Assembly (NCBI GenBank): GCA_019634635.1
Contig: JAHCBB010000002.1
Location: forward strand, 62,001 to 126,000
DNA from: Verrucomicrobiia bacterium
Lineage (GTDB): Bacteria; Verrucomicrobiota; Verrucomicrobiia; Limisphaerales; UBA9464
Direction of reading: 5' to 3'
Length of the DNA stretch: 64,000 nt
Part shown: positions 28,267 through 36,663 of the stretch, one piece after another
Numbering within the stretch: position 1 is the first letter of the stretch
Layout: each line of letters opens with the position of its first letter
The notes under the pieces: model-generated
The model's input: only the letters and a program-made list of their open reading frames with translations
Told to the model about the DNA's origin: nothing
The model's database searches: none
Position numbers and translations under genes: made by a program

Positions 28267-29207
28267 CAGGAGGCGGCCCGGCGCTGGCGGACGGGCCAGG
28301 TAAACAGGCCTTGAGGGCGCAGGATCATCAGGCTGATCAGGAGCACGGCGTAGAGGATCATGCGCCAGTCCCCCAGACGTCGGAGGGGCTCCTGGACCAC
28401 CGTCAGGAGGATCGCAGCCAGGATCACCCCAAGGTGGCGGCCACGTCCGCCGAGGATCACCATGACCACAATCTCAATGCTCTTGTTGAAGTCGAACCCG
28501 CTGGGACTGATGTAGCCTTTGAGGTGGGCATACAGCCCGCCGGCCACTCCGGCGAAGAAGGCGCCGATCACAAAGGCGTGGATCTTGTAGCGGGTGGGGT
28601 TGAGTCCCATCGCCTCGGCGGCCACCTCGTCATCGGCCACGGCCACGAAGCCGCGCCCATACGTCGAATTCAGCAGTCCCCAGACCACATAGACAGTCAG
28701 TGCCGCCCACGCATAAGTCCACAGGGGGTTGGTGTAGGCGGGGATTCCATACAGGCCGGTGGCGCCCCCGACCGCCTTCACGTTCTGGAGGATCACCTTG
28801 ATGATCTCGCCGAATCCGAGCGTGACGATGGCGAGGTAGTCCCCCTTGAGCCGAAGCGACGGAGCGCCAACGGCGAGGCCGGCGACCGCCGCGAGCAATC
28901 CGCCAGCGAGAAGGCCGGAGGGAAACAGGACCCATCGCAGGAGGCCCGGCGGCCATCCGAGCCGGATCCCCAGAGTGGTGGTGATCGTCGCCGCGGTGTA
29001 GGCCCCCACCGCCATGAATCCGGCATGCCCGAGCGAAAATTGGCCGGTGAACCCGTTGATGAGGTTGAGGCTCACCGCAAGGATGATGTTGATGCCCACC
29101 CCGAGCAGGACATCGAGCCAGTAGGGATCCAGCCGCCCCGACGCCGCCGTCACGACCGCAGAAACGGCGATGGCGACCAGGAGCCATAGGTGGGATCGGG
29201 GCAGCAC
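28266..29207 (-). CDS. livM: branched-chain amino acid ABC transporter permease LivM
   Basis: A 313-residue membrane permease. The family landmarks LNLINGFTGQFSLGHAGFMAVGAYTAA and the GDYLAIVTLGFGEIIKVILQN region are clear, with about eight to ten hydrophobic helices. The frame opens with a GTG at 29207. It is the first gene of the local livMGF set. The partner permease LivH and a periplasmic binding protein, which usually precede it, are not here: the next gene upstream is a TatD-like hydrolase. Confidence 0.94.
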   Translation of the reverse strand: MLPRSHLWLLVAIAVSAVVTAASGRLDPYWLDVLLGVGINIILAVSLNLINGFTGQFSLGHAGFMAVGAYTAATITTTLGIRLGWPPGLLRWVLFPSGLLAGGLLAAVAGLAVGAPSLRLKGDYLAIVTLGFGEIIKVILQNVKAVGGATGLYGIPAYTNPLWTYAWAALTVYVVWGLLNSTYGRGFVAVADDEVAAEAMGLNPTRYKIHAFVIGAFFAGVAGGLYAHLKGYISPSGFDFNKSIEIVVMVILGGRGRHLGVILAAILLTVVQEPLRRLGDWRMILYAVLLISLMILRPQGLFTWPVRQRRAAS

Positions 29208-29287
29208 GCGCGGACGCTATCGGACCCGGCGATTGCGGGGAAGCGGTGCCTTCAAATCCGGGCGGCACGTGACCAGCGCACCCGGCG

Positions 29288-30094
29288 TCACTCGGGCAGC
29301 GTGAATTTTGGGGACTGGCTGAGAAACCGCATGGGATTGCGGTAGACGACGGCGTCCACCGCGTCGGCGCTCCAGCCGCGACGCCGCAATTCCAGGGCCG
29401 CCCGCGGGACCGCCAGCGGAATGCTTTCGCCCCAGTCGCACGCGGAATTCATCCAGAGCCGCTCGCTCCCGTGCATCTCCAGGATGTCTGCGGCGCGTGC
29501 CGCCGTGCATTTGCTGATCGGATACAGCGTCATGCCCGCCCAGTGCCCGCGATCGAGAACCCTCCGGACGGTGTGTTCCTCCACATGGTCAATCAGGACC
29601 CGCTCCGGACGGATCCGCGAGTCGGCCTTCAGGACATCGAGGATGAGCCGGGTGCCTTTCAACTTGTCCTCCAGATGCGGGGTATGGACGAGGATCAATT
29701 GATCAAGGCGCGCCGCGAGGTCCACGTGCTGTTCGAGCACGAGCACCTCGTTGCGAGAATTCTTGTTGAGCCCGATTTCCCCGATGCCGAGCACTCCCGG
29801 GCGCGCAAGGAACTCCGGAATGATGCCGAGGACCTCCGCGGCAAGCCCGGGATCCTCGGATTCCTTCGGATTGATGCACAACCAGCAGAAGTGGGGGAGT
29901 CCGTAACGCGCAGCCCTGGCGGGCTCATACTCGGTGAGCTGGCGAAAATAGTCGCGGAACCCCTCCACCGAGCCGCGGTCGAACCCGGCCCAGAATGCAG
30001 GTTCACAGACGGCGGCGCACCCGGCGGTGACCATGTCCAGGTAATCGTCAGTGGTCCGGCTGACCATGTGGCCGTGTGGCTCGATGTAGCGCAT
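29288..30094 (-). CDS. TatD-like metal-dependent hydrolase
   Basis: A 268-residue amidohydrolase-fold protein. It begins with an HxH metal motif (IEPHGHM) and continues with LGIGEIGLNKN, where the glutamate is the usual bridging ligand, LILVHTPH, and RVLIDHVEEHT. The late aspartate sits in NSACDWGES. It has no signal peptide. It follows the small protein at 30114 after a 19-bp gap and the pair lies downstream of lipA. From memory it resembles the TatD-family members of some ebo-type clusters, but no other ebo gene is present, so I keep it generic. Confidence 0.85.
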   Translation of the reverse strand: MRYIEPHGHMVSRTTDDYLDMVTAGCAAVCEPAFWAGFDRGSVEGFRDYFRQLTEYEPARAARYGLPHFCWLCINPKESEDPGLAAEVLGIIPEFLARPGVLGIGEIGLNKNSRNEVLVLEQHVDLAARLDQLILVHTPHLEDKLKGTRLILDVLKADSRIRPERVLIDHVEEHTVRRVLDRGHWAGMTLYPISKCTAARAADILEMHGSERLWMNSACDWGESIPLAVPRAALELRRRGWSADAVDAVVYRNPMRFLSQSPKFTLPE

Positions 30095-30113
30095 GGGATC
30101 TTGTTGAACGGGT

Positions 30114-30383
30114 TCAGACCGGCGTGCCCGGCCAGGCGCCGACGGCGCCCTTGCCCGGTGCCCTGTCCACCGGAACCTCCGTGGGATCGCTGAGCGTCCG
30201 GAGCACCGCTTCGGCCCGGCCTGCTGCCGGCCCGGCCAGGTGGGTCAGCGCGCTGCGAAATGCGGAGAGGCGAAAGTCCGCATCGCCCGAGCTGCGGTCC
30301 ACACGGTCCAGGAACGCGGCGAGTTCGATCAGTTTGCAGCGGGCGTCGAGATAATAGAGGTCCAGCACCTCGGTGCGTGTCAT
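30114..30383 (-). CDS. small conserved helical protein next to TatD-like hydrolase
   Basis: An 89-residue soluble protein. The start at 30383 (MTRTEVLDLYYLDARCKLIE) was chosen over a longer frame that overlaps lipA. The N-terminal two thirds are predicted helical and charged (AAFLDRVDRSSGDADFRLSA). The C-terminus ends in a loop, APGKGAVGAWPG. Its close spacing to the hydrolase suggests a functional pair. I do not recognise a named family. Similar short proteins occur in Planctomycetes and Verrucomicrobiota as far as I recall, but I cannot confirm that here. Confidence 0.7.
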   Translation of the reverse strand: MTRTEVLDLYYLDARCKLIELAAFLDRVDRSSGDADFRLSAFRSALTHLAGPAAGRAEAVLRTLSDPTEVPVDRAPGKGAVGAWPGTPV

Positions 30384-30410
30384 GGTGGATATCGGTTGAC
30401 CGTTTCTGAC

Positions 30411-30429
30411 GTCCCGGGGGTCCCGGGAC
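30411..30429 (-). other. perfect GC-rich hairpin after lipA
   Basis: GTCCCGGG and CCCGGGAC form an 8-bp stem with a 3-nt loop immediately after the lipA stop codon and 28 bp before the small gene at 30383. There is no T-run after it on the minus strand, so it is not a canonical intrinsic terminator. It may weaken read-through or stabilise the lipA 3' end. Confidence 0.4.
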
Positions 30430-30430
30430 T

Positions 30431-31390
30431 TCAAGCGGGCGGCGGTTGGGGGTGCCTGACGGGATCGGAGGGTTTGGGGGGTGGAGCGACGGCGGGCCGG
30501 AACTCGTCGGCGTGATAGGAACTGCGCACCAGGGGACCGCTGGCCACGTGAAGAAATCCCATCGTCCCGGCCAGGGCGCGCCATTCGTCAAAGATCCGCG
30601 GGTCCACGAACTCCCGCACCGGCAGGTGCCGGAGCGTCGGCTGCAGGTACTGTCCGAGGGTGAGGAGTTCCACGCCGGCACGCCGGAGGTCCTGGAGGGT
30701 TTCGAGGACCTCGTCGCGCTGTTCGCCCAGGCCCAGCATGAGCCCGGATTTCGTGTGCAGGGGGCGGACCGCACGTTCGCGGGCCTTCCGGAGAACCGTC
30801 AGCGAGCGGTCGTAGGTGGCGCGGTGCCGGACTTCGGGAGTGAGGCGCCTCACCGTCTCGAGGTTGTGGTTGAAGATGTCCGGCCGCGCGGACAGCACGC
30901 AGTCCAGTGACGCCTCCCGATTCAGAAAGTCGGGGACGAGCACCTCGATCACGATGCCCGGATTTCCCAGACGTACCGCTTCAATGGTCCTCCGAAAATG
31001 GTCGGCTCCCCCATCGGGCAGGTCATCCCGGGCGACGGCGGTGATCACGACATGATCCAGTTCCATCCGCCGGGTTGCCTCGGCGACCCGTTCCGGTTCG
31101 TCGGTCTCCAGGGCCAGTGGCCGGGCGGTGTCCACCGCGCAAAACCCGCAGGCGCGCGTGCAGCGGTCGCCGGCGATCATGAAGGTCGCCGTACCCCGGC
31201 TCCAGCATTCCCAATGGTTCGGACATCGGGCACTTTCGCAAACGGTGTGCAGTGCCAGGTCCGCCAGCAGCAGCCGCGTGCGCGTGAAAGTATTCGAGGA
31301 AGGCAGGGGCACCTTGAGCCAGGCGGGCAGCCGGGCACGGGCGGCAACGGGCGGCGCCGGTGGAGGCGAAACGTGGGGCGTGGCATCCAT
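30431..31390 (-). CDS. lipA: lipoyl synthase
   Basis: A 319-residue radical SAM enzyme that inserts two sulfurs into octanoylated carrier domains. Both iron-sulfur sites are visible: the auxiliary cluster motif CESARCPNHWECW (C-x4-C-x5-C) and the radical SAM motif CTRACGFC (C-x3-C-x2-C). The C-terminal serine ligand region SGPLVRSSYHADEF is also intact. The start at 31390 gives the normal N-terminus (PAWLKVPLPSSNTFTRTR). It is divergent from apgM across a 122-bp gap. A proline-rich C-terminal tail is unremarkable. Confidence 0.97.
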   Translation of the reverse strand: MDATPHVSPPPAPPVAARARLPAWLKVPLPSSNTFTRTRLLLADLALHTVCESARCPNHWECWSRGTATFMIAGDRCTRACGFCAVDTARPLALETDEPERVAEATRRMELDHVVITAVARDDLPDGGADHFRRTIEAVRLGNPGIVIEVLVPDFLNREASLDCVLSARPDIFNHNLETVRRLTPEVRHRATYDRSLTVLRKARERAVRPLHTKSGLMLGLGEQRDEVLETLQDLRRAGVELLTLGQYLQPTLRHLPVREFVDPRIFDEWRALAGTMGFLHVASGPLVRSSYHADEFRPAVAPPPKPSDPVRHPQPPPA

Positions 31391-31452
31391 CAATCGGGAA
31401 CAGAGTTGAGGCGCGCGGGGGAATTTGCAACCGGAGGCCCGGGCCGGGCCCG

Positions 31453-31469
31453 CGGGTTCCGGGAACCCG
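31453..31469. promoter_or_regulatory. palindrome in the lipA-apgM divergent region
   Basis: CGGGTTCCGGGAACCCG is a perfect inverted repeat with 8-bp arms and one central base. It ends two bases before a TTGACC hexamer (31472-31477) that, with TAACCT 16 bp on, forms a plausible but imperfect sigma-70-like promoter for apgM. The position suggests an operator, though GC-rich chance palindromes are common in this genome. Confidence 0.35.
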
Positions 31470-31512
31470 GGTTGACCGCCCGAACCACGTCCGTAACCTG
31501 TCCCGGTCAACT

Positions 31513-32742
31513 ATGAGCATCCTCGACAGCATTTACGCGAAGTTGCAGGTCAGGACCGGGGCGAAACTTGCGCTGGTGGTCCTCGACGGACTGGGCGATA
31601 TCGCCACCCGGGAACAGGGTTGGATGACCCCGTTGGAGGCCGCGCGCACGCCGAATCTGGACGGGCTGGTGGCCTTGGGGTGTGCGCAGGGCCGGATGAT
31701 CCCGGTCGCTCCGGGCATCACCCCGGGGTCCGGTCCAGGGCATCTGGGGCTTTTCGGATACGATCCAATCGAATGGGAGGTTGGTCGCGGAGTCATTGAG
31801 ACCCTTGGGCTGGGCATCGAGCTCAAGAGTGGCGATGTCGCCGCCCGGGCCAACTTTTGCACCCTCGACGACAAGGGCCTGGTCACCGATCGCCGCGCCG
31901 GCCGCATCGCCACTGAAGTTTGCGAGCGGCTGTGTCGCCTGCTTTCGACGAAGATCAAGAAGCTGGGAGCCGTGAAGGTCCTGATCTACCCGGGCAAGGA
32001 GCACCGGTTTGTGGTGGTGTTTCGAGGGGCGGGACTTCAGGGGCCTTTGACCGACACCGATCCCAACCGGGAGGGCCTGCCCATTGCGCAAGCCCGTCCG
32101 GTGGATGCCGCAAACCCGGGGCAGGTGAAGGTCGCCGGGTTGATTGCGGAATTCTACAAGGCGGCCCTGCCGCTGCTCGCCGGGGAACACCCGGCCAACG
32201 GATTCCTGATGCGCGGGATTGCCCACCAGCCGGACCTCCCAACGTTTGAGCAGCGTTATGGACTTCGCGCGGCGGCGCTCGCCGTGTACCCGATGTACAA
32301 GGGTCTCAGCCAGTTGGTTGGCATGGACAAGATCGAGGGACCCGAAACCATCGCCCAACAGCTCGAGCGTTACGTGCAGGAGTACGAGAAGTACGATTTC
32401 TTCTTCATCCACTACAAGTACACGGACAAGGCGGGCGAAGACGGCGCCTTTGAGGCCAAGGTGCGGGCGATCGAGGACTTCGACGCGGCGCTGCCGATTC
32501 TGCTGGCGCGCAAGCCCGATGTGCTGGCGATCACCGGCGACCATTCCACGCCCTGCGCACTGAAGGGGCACTCGTGGCATCCACAACCCATCCTCCTGCA
32601 TTCCGCATACAGTGGATCGGACAAGCTGCTGCGCTTCACCGAGACCGGCGCCAACCAGGGCAGCCTTGGGGTCTTCGAGGCCAAATACCTGATCCGGCTC
32701 ATGCAGGCCAACGGGAGGATGTTCGACAAATACGGGGCCTGA
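31513..32742 (+). CDS. apgM: cofactor-independent phosphoglycerate mutase, archaeal type
   Basis: A 409-residue enzyme of the alkaline-phosphatase superfamily that interconverts 2- and 3-phosphoglycerate. The metal-binding start ALVVLDGLGDIA, the catalytic-serine loop TPGSGPGHLGLFGYDP, the FFFIHYKYTDKAGEDG segment and ITGDHSTPCALKGHSWHP all match the ApgM family. The start at 31513 is used because the longer frame overlaps lipA. Together with pgk in this window it covers two consecutive lower-glycolysis steps, although the two genes are 12 kb apart. Confidence 0.96.
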   Translation: MSILDSIYAKLQVRTGAKLALVVLDGLGDIATREQGWMTPLEAARTPNLDGLVALGCAQGRMIPVAPGITPGSGPGHLGLFGYDPIEWEVGRGVIETLGLGIELKSGDVAARANFCTLDDKGLVTDRRAGRIATEVCERLCRLLSTKIKKLGAVKVLIYPGKEHRFVVVFRGAGLQGPLTDTDPNREGLPIAQARPVDAANPGQVKVAGLIAEFYKAALPLLAGEHPANGFLMRGIAHQPDLPTFEQRYGLRAAALAVYPMYKGLSQLVGMDKIEGPETIAQQLERYVQEYEKYDFFFIHYKYTDKAGEDGAFEAKVRAIEDFDAALPILLARKPDVLAITGDHSTPCALKGHSWHPQPILLHSAYSGSDKLLRFTETGANQGSLGVFEAKYLIRLMQANGRMFDKYGA

Positions 32743-32818
32743 GATCTCCGAGCCGAAGCCGACGGGATCCGGGTGGGCGCACGCGGACGCTCCCCCGTCC
32801 CGAGTCGGACTCCGCCCA

Positions 32819-33583
32819 ATGTCCATGAAGGCCGTAATTCTCGCCGCCGGACGGGGCACCCGCATGGGTGGCCTGACGGAGGAATGCCCCAAACCGATGC
32901 TTCGGGTCGGAGGGCGTCCAATTCTGGAGCACATCCTGGAGGGGGTGCTTGCCGCAGGCATCCGCGACGTGTGCCTCGTCACCGGCTGGCGGGCGGAGGT
33001 CATCGAATCTCACTTTGGCGATGGAAGCCGCTGGGGCGCACGCATCGCCCATGTGCGTCAGGAAGTTCAGGACGGCACGGGGCGGGCACCAGAGGTTGCC
33101 AGGCCCTTTGTTGGGGACTCGGACTTCCTGCTGACGTATGGAGACATTCTGGTGCGCCCGGACACCTATCAGCGGATGCGCCACCGGTGGAGTGAGGGGG
33201 CATGGGCCGGGCTGATCACCGTGACCGGGGGGCAGGACGTCACCCAGGGGGGACTCAGTTTCTTTGACGGACAGTTTCGTCTGACGCGGCTTGTGGAGAA
33301 GCCCGGCGCCGCCGAGTTGGAAGCCTTGCGCGCCACGGGCTGGCTGAAGCCGGGCCAACCGGCCTGGTACAATGCCGGCATCTATCTGTTCCGTCCCTCC
33401 CTGTTCGACTACACCGCGAATCTCCACAAATCGCCGCGTGGCGAATACGAGCTGACGGATGCCATTGCCGCCATGGTGGCCGATGGGCATCCCGTCGTGG
33501 GACTGCCCATCGAGGGCCGATGGGTGGATGTGCGGGATCCAGCGGTGCTTGCGCGGCTCCAGCCGGCATCCGGCGCCACTTGA
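32819..33583 (+). CDS. sugar-1-phosphate nucleotidylyltransferase
   Basis: A 254-residue nucleotidyltransferase. The pyrophosphorylase signature LAAGRGTRMGGLTEECPKPM opens the protein, the metal-binding LLTYGDILV lies in the middle, and TRLVEKPGA and YNAGIYLFRP follow. It is the short, RmlA/HddC-like type without a C-terminal left-handed helix domain. It makes an NDP-sugar, but neither the sugar nor the base can be deduced. It follows apgM after a 76-bp gap. Confidence 0.92.
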   Translation: MSMKAVILAAGRGTRMGGLTEECPKPMLRVGGRPILEHILEGVLAAGIRDVCLVTGWRAEVIESHFGDGSRWGARIAHVRQEVQDGTGRAPEVARPFVGDSDFLLTYGDILVRPDTYQRMRHRWSEGAWAGLITVTGGQDVTQGGLSFFDGQFRLTRLVEKPGAAELEALRATGWLKPGQPAWYNAGIYLFRPSLFDYTANLHKSPRGEYELTDAIAAMVADGHPVVGLPIEGRWVDVRDPAVLARLQPASGAT

Positions 33584-33764
33584 GGCGGGGGAGATCCGGG
33601 CCGGGACGCCCGTCGCCCGACCGTCCGGCAAACCCGTCAACCCTTCACCCGACCGCCGGGCCTGCCGGTTCCTGGGCGGATCGTCCGTCGCATGCTGCAA
33701 TTCCGGTGGGCGATCCGGCAAGGAAAGGCGAGACCCGGAGCCCCGGATCTGCGAGCGTGGGTCC

Positions 33765-35087
33765 ATGCGTCCCAGATTGTGGGAGGGGGTTTTCCGGGGG
33801 CTGTGCGGAATGTTGGCCGTGGCGCTGGCGTCGGCCTGCGCCCGTTCGCAGGACTTTCAAGGCGCCACGCACCTAGTGCCCTTCGAGGAGGAAAACCTCC
33901 AGTACGGCCGGACCGAGGCAACCGGTGCGATCCCCAGGCTGCAGGCCCGCCTTGACCGCGGGGAAATCCCGCTGGTTTGGGAGGCACGACACGGCTACCT
34001 GCCATCGCTTCTGGAGGCGCTGGAAATTTCCACCAACTCGCAGGTCCTGGTCTTTTCCAAGACCTCCTTCCAGCGGGATCGCATCTCACCCCGGAACCCA
34101 AGGGCCCTCTACTTCGGTGAGGATGTGTACGTCGGCTACGTGCCGGGTTCGCCAGTGCTGGAGTTTTCCATGGCAGACCCGAAGCTGGGCGGGGTGTTTT
34201 ACACCTTCGAGAACCGCAACGGGGCCAATCCACGGTTCGTGCGGACCGACGCCTGCCTGGAATGCCATGCGGCGGGGAAAACCATGGGGGTGCCGGGTCA
34301 TCTCGTAAGGTCCTTCGAGACCGACGAGCGCGGAGTGACCGATCTGTTGACGGGAACCGGGAGCATCACCCACCGCACGCCGCTGGAGGAGCGATGGGGC
34401 GGGTGGTTTGTCACCGGCATGCACGGGGACCAGTCCCACCGCGGCAACCTGGTGGGCGCCGCCGCCTTCCAACGGCAGAAGACCGAGCCGAATTTTGCCG
34501 GCAATCGCCCGGATTTGAGCGCCTTTTCGGAGCATTTCGACGTCGGACAATACCTGGCGCCCACCAGTGACATCGTGGCCCTGATGGTTCTGGAGCATCA
34601 GCTCCACATGCACAACTTCCTGACGCGGCTGAACTACGAGGCCACAATTCAGCTCAAGGCCTACGGTCACTGCAACTACCTCAAGAGTCCGCTCGAGGCC
34701 TTCCTCCGTTACCTGCTCTTCACCGAGGAGACGCCGCTGACCCATGCGGTGATGGGGAGTCCCGACTTCGAGCGTGACTTTGCCTCCGGAGCGCTGCGGG
34801 ACGCCCGGGGCCGCTCGCTGCGCGATCTGGACCTGAAGTCCCGGTTGTTTCGTCATCCGTGCAGTTACCTCATCCATTCCGAGGCATTTCGGGAGCTGCC
34901 CGCGCCATTGAAGGACCGGATCTATGCTCGGCTTTGGGACATCCTCACCGGACGCGACACCGGACCGGAGTGGAACCGCCTGACTGCTGAGGACCGCCAG
35001 GCGGTGCTGGAGATCCTGCGGGCGACGCAGCCCGACCTGCCGGACTCGTGGCGGGCCGGAGCGCAGCCCGGATCCAAGGCGCCCTGA
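33765..35087 (+). CDS. exported monoheme c-type protein of unknown function
   Basis: A 440-residue protein. The start at 33765 opens into a signal sequence (LCGMLAVALASACARSQD) that might be processed as a lipoprotein, although the residue at -3 is not ideal. A single haem motif, CLECH, sits near residue 164 after a beta-rich N-terminal half (LEFSMADPKLGGVFYTFENR). The C-terminal half is largely helical, with HQLHMHNFLTRLNYEA as a notable histidine-rich segment. It is probably a periplasmic or lipid-anchored electron carrier or haem sensor. I do not recognise a characterised relative, and its neighbours do not point to a pathway. Confidence 0.8.
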   Translation: MRPRLWEGVFRGLCGMLAVALASACARSQDFQGATHLVPFEEENLQYGRTEATGAIPRLQARLDRGEIPLVWEARHGYLPSLLEALEISTNSQVLVFSKTSFQRDRISPRNPRALYFGEDVYVGYVPGSPVLEFSMADPKLGGVFYTFENRNGANPRFVRTDACLECHAAGKTMGVPGHLVRSFETDERGVTDLLTGTGSITHRTPLEERWGGWFVTGMHGDQSHRGNLVGAAAFQRQKTEPNFAGNRPDLSAFSEHFDVGQYLAPTSDIVALMVLEHQLHMHNFLTRLNYEATIQLKAYGHCNYLKSPLEAFLRYLLFTEETPLTHAVMGSPDFERDFASGALRDARGRSLRDLDLKSRLFRHPCSYLIHSEAFRELPAPLKDRIYARLWDILTGRDTGPEWNRLTAEDRQAVLEILRATQPDLPDSWRAGAQPGSKAP

Positions 35088-35163
35088 GCTGCTCCGTGCA
35101 CCCATCCGGGGTGTCGAATCCCCTCTTCCGGTCCGAACCGACCCCGGCTAGGTTGCCGCCGTA

Positions 35164-36234
35164 ATGCAATCCACGAGTGATTTGCGCGTCATCAGCAACC
35201 GCCGTTTGCTGGCGCCGCGGCTGTTGAAGGGCGAGCTGCCCATGGACGCGGCATCCACCGCAACGGTGGTCGAGGGACGTGCCACGGTGCAGCGCATCCT
35301 TCGCGGTGAGGATCCCCGCCTGCTCGTGGTGCTGGGTCCGTGTTCCATTCACGACCCGAACAGCGCCATGGAGTACGCGCGCCGCCTGGTCGCCCTGCGC
35401 GAGCACGTCCGGGATCAGCTTTACCTGGTGATGCGCGTCTATTTCGAAAAGCCCCGCACGACCATCGGGTGGAAGGGCCTCATCAATGATCCCCACCTGG
35501 ACGGAAGCTACGACGTGGACACCGGAATTCGCATGGCGCGCCGGTTGTTGCTGGCGGTGAACGGGCTCGGACTCCCTGCCGGCACCGAGTTTCTGGACCC
35601 TGTGGTTCCCCAGTACATCGCCGAACTGGTGAGCTGGGCGGCCATTGGGGCGCGCACGACCGAGAGTCAGACCCACCGGGAGATGGCCAGCGGCCTGTCC
35701 ATGCCGGTGGGCTTCAAAAACGGGACCGATGGATCCCTCCAAACCGCGATGGACGCCATGTTATCCGCCCGGCATCCGCACCATTTCCTCGGCATTGACC
35801 AGGATGGATGCGTGTCGGTGGTGCGCACGACGGGCAACCCTGACGGCCATGTGGTGCTGCGCGGCGGCCGGGCCCGGACGAATTTCGACGCGGCCAGCAT
35901 CGCGGATGCCGCGGACCAGTTGCGACGGGCGGGACTGCCGCCTGGCTTGATGGTGGATTGTTCCCATGCCAATTCGGCCAAGCAGCACGCCCGCCAGGAG
36001 GAGGTCTGGCAGAACCTGATTTCCCAGCGTGTGGAGGGTTGCGAACCGTTGATCGGGGTCATGGTGGAAAGCCATCTCAGCGAGGGCAATCAACCCATGC
36101 CGAAATCCCCGGCCGAGTTGAGGTATGGCGTGTCATTGACGGACGCCTGCCTTGGCTGGGAGGCGACGGAGCGCATGTTGAGGCATGGCGCCGAACGGCT
36201 TCGGGCCGAGCGTCGGGTGGCGGTCCGGGCCTGA
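35164..36234 (+). CDS. aroG: class I 3-deoxy-7-phosphoheptulonate (DAHP) synthase
   Basis: A 356-residue enzyme that condenses phosphoenolpyruvate and erythrose 4-phosphate at the entry to the shikimate pathway. AroF/G/H-type motifs are plain: [63 protein letters not shown] and [13 protein letters not shown]. The N-terminal extension that forms the feedback-inhibition site in enteric homologues is present in shortened form, so allosteric control by an aromatic amino acid is possible. A small membrane protein gene follows nine bases later. Confidence 0.97.
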   Translation: MQSTSDLRVISNRRLLAPRLLKGELPMDAASTATVVEGRATVQRILRGEDPRLLVVLGPCSIHDPNSAMEYARRLVALREHVRDQLYLVMRVYFEKPRTTIGWKGLINDPHLDGSYDVDTGIRMARRLLLAVNGLGLPAGTEFLDPVVPQYIAELVSWAAIGARTTESQTHREMASGLSMPVGFKNGTDGSLQTAMDAMLSARHPHHFLGIDQDGCVSVVRTTGNPDGHVVLRGGRARTNFDAASIADAADQLRRAGLPPGLMVDCSHANSAKQHARQEEVWQNLISQRVEGCEPLIGVMVESHLSEGNQPMPKSPAELRYGVSLTDACLGWEATERMLRHGAERLRAERRVAVRA

Positions 36235-36243
36235 CCGCCTGCC

Positions 36244-36441
36244 ATGGGGACCGAACCTCAGAACATCGCAGTCGCGGTGGGGCTTGCCGTGGCGGCCCTC
36301 TGCGGGCTCGTGGTGGTCTGGAAGGTCACCAAGTCCCTGCTGATCCTCTTGTTCTGGCTCGCGGCCGGACTGGCGGTGGCCGTCGCGGCTTGGTGGCTGC
36401 TCGCCCGTCAGGGCATCCTTCCGCCCCTCCCGGCGCTCTAG
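36244..36441 (+). CDS. small two-helix membrane protein
   Basis: A 65-residue hydrophobic protein with two likely transmembrane helices (AVAVGLAVAALCGLVVVW and LILLFWLAAGLAVAVAAWWL) joined by KVTKS. It begins nine bases after the DAHP synthase stop, so co-transcription is likely. There is no recognisable family and no link to aromatic synthesis is evident. It may be a genuine small membrane protein; its codon use and spacing support this. Confidence 0.6.
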   Translation: MGTEPQNIAVAVGLAVAALCGLVVVWKVTKSLLILLFWLAAGLAVAVAAWWLLARQGILPPLPAL

Positions 36442-36663
36442 CCCGGCGACGCGGCCAGACATCCCTCGGACTGGCGGGAACTCGGTGCGGGCGGAGCACG
36501 TGTCCATTCGAGTCGTGTGGAGCGCTTCAACCGTGGACGCGGTGGGCGGGCGACCGTCCCACGGATGCGGTGATCAACCGGGCGCCTGATGGCACTGCAG
36601 GGCGGGATCAGGGCAAGGGACTGGGTGATTGACGGACATTGGGACTGGCGGGAGGCTCGCGCC

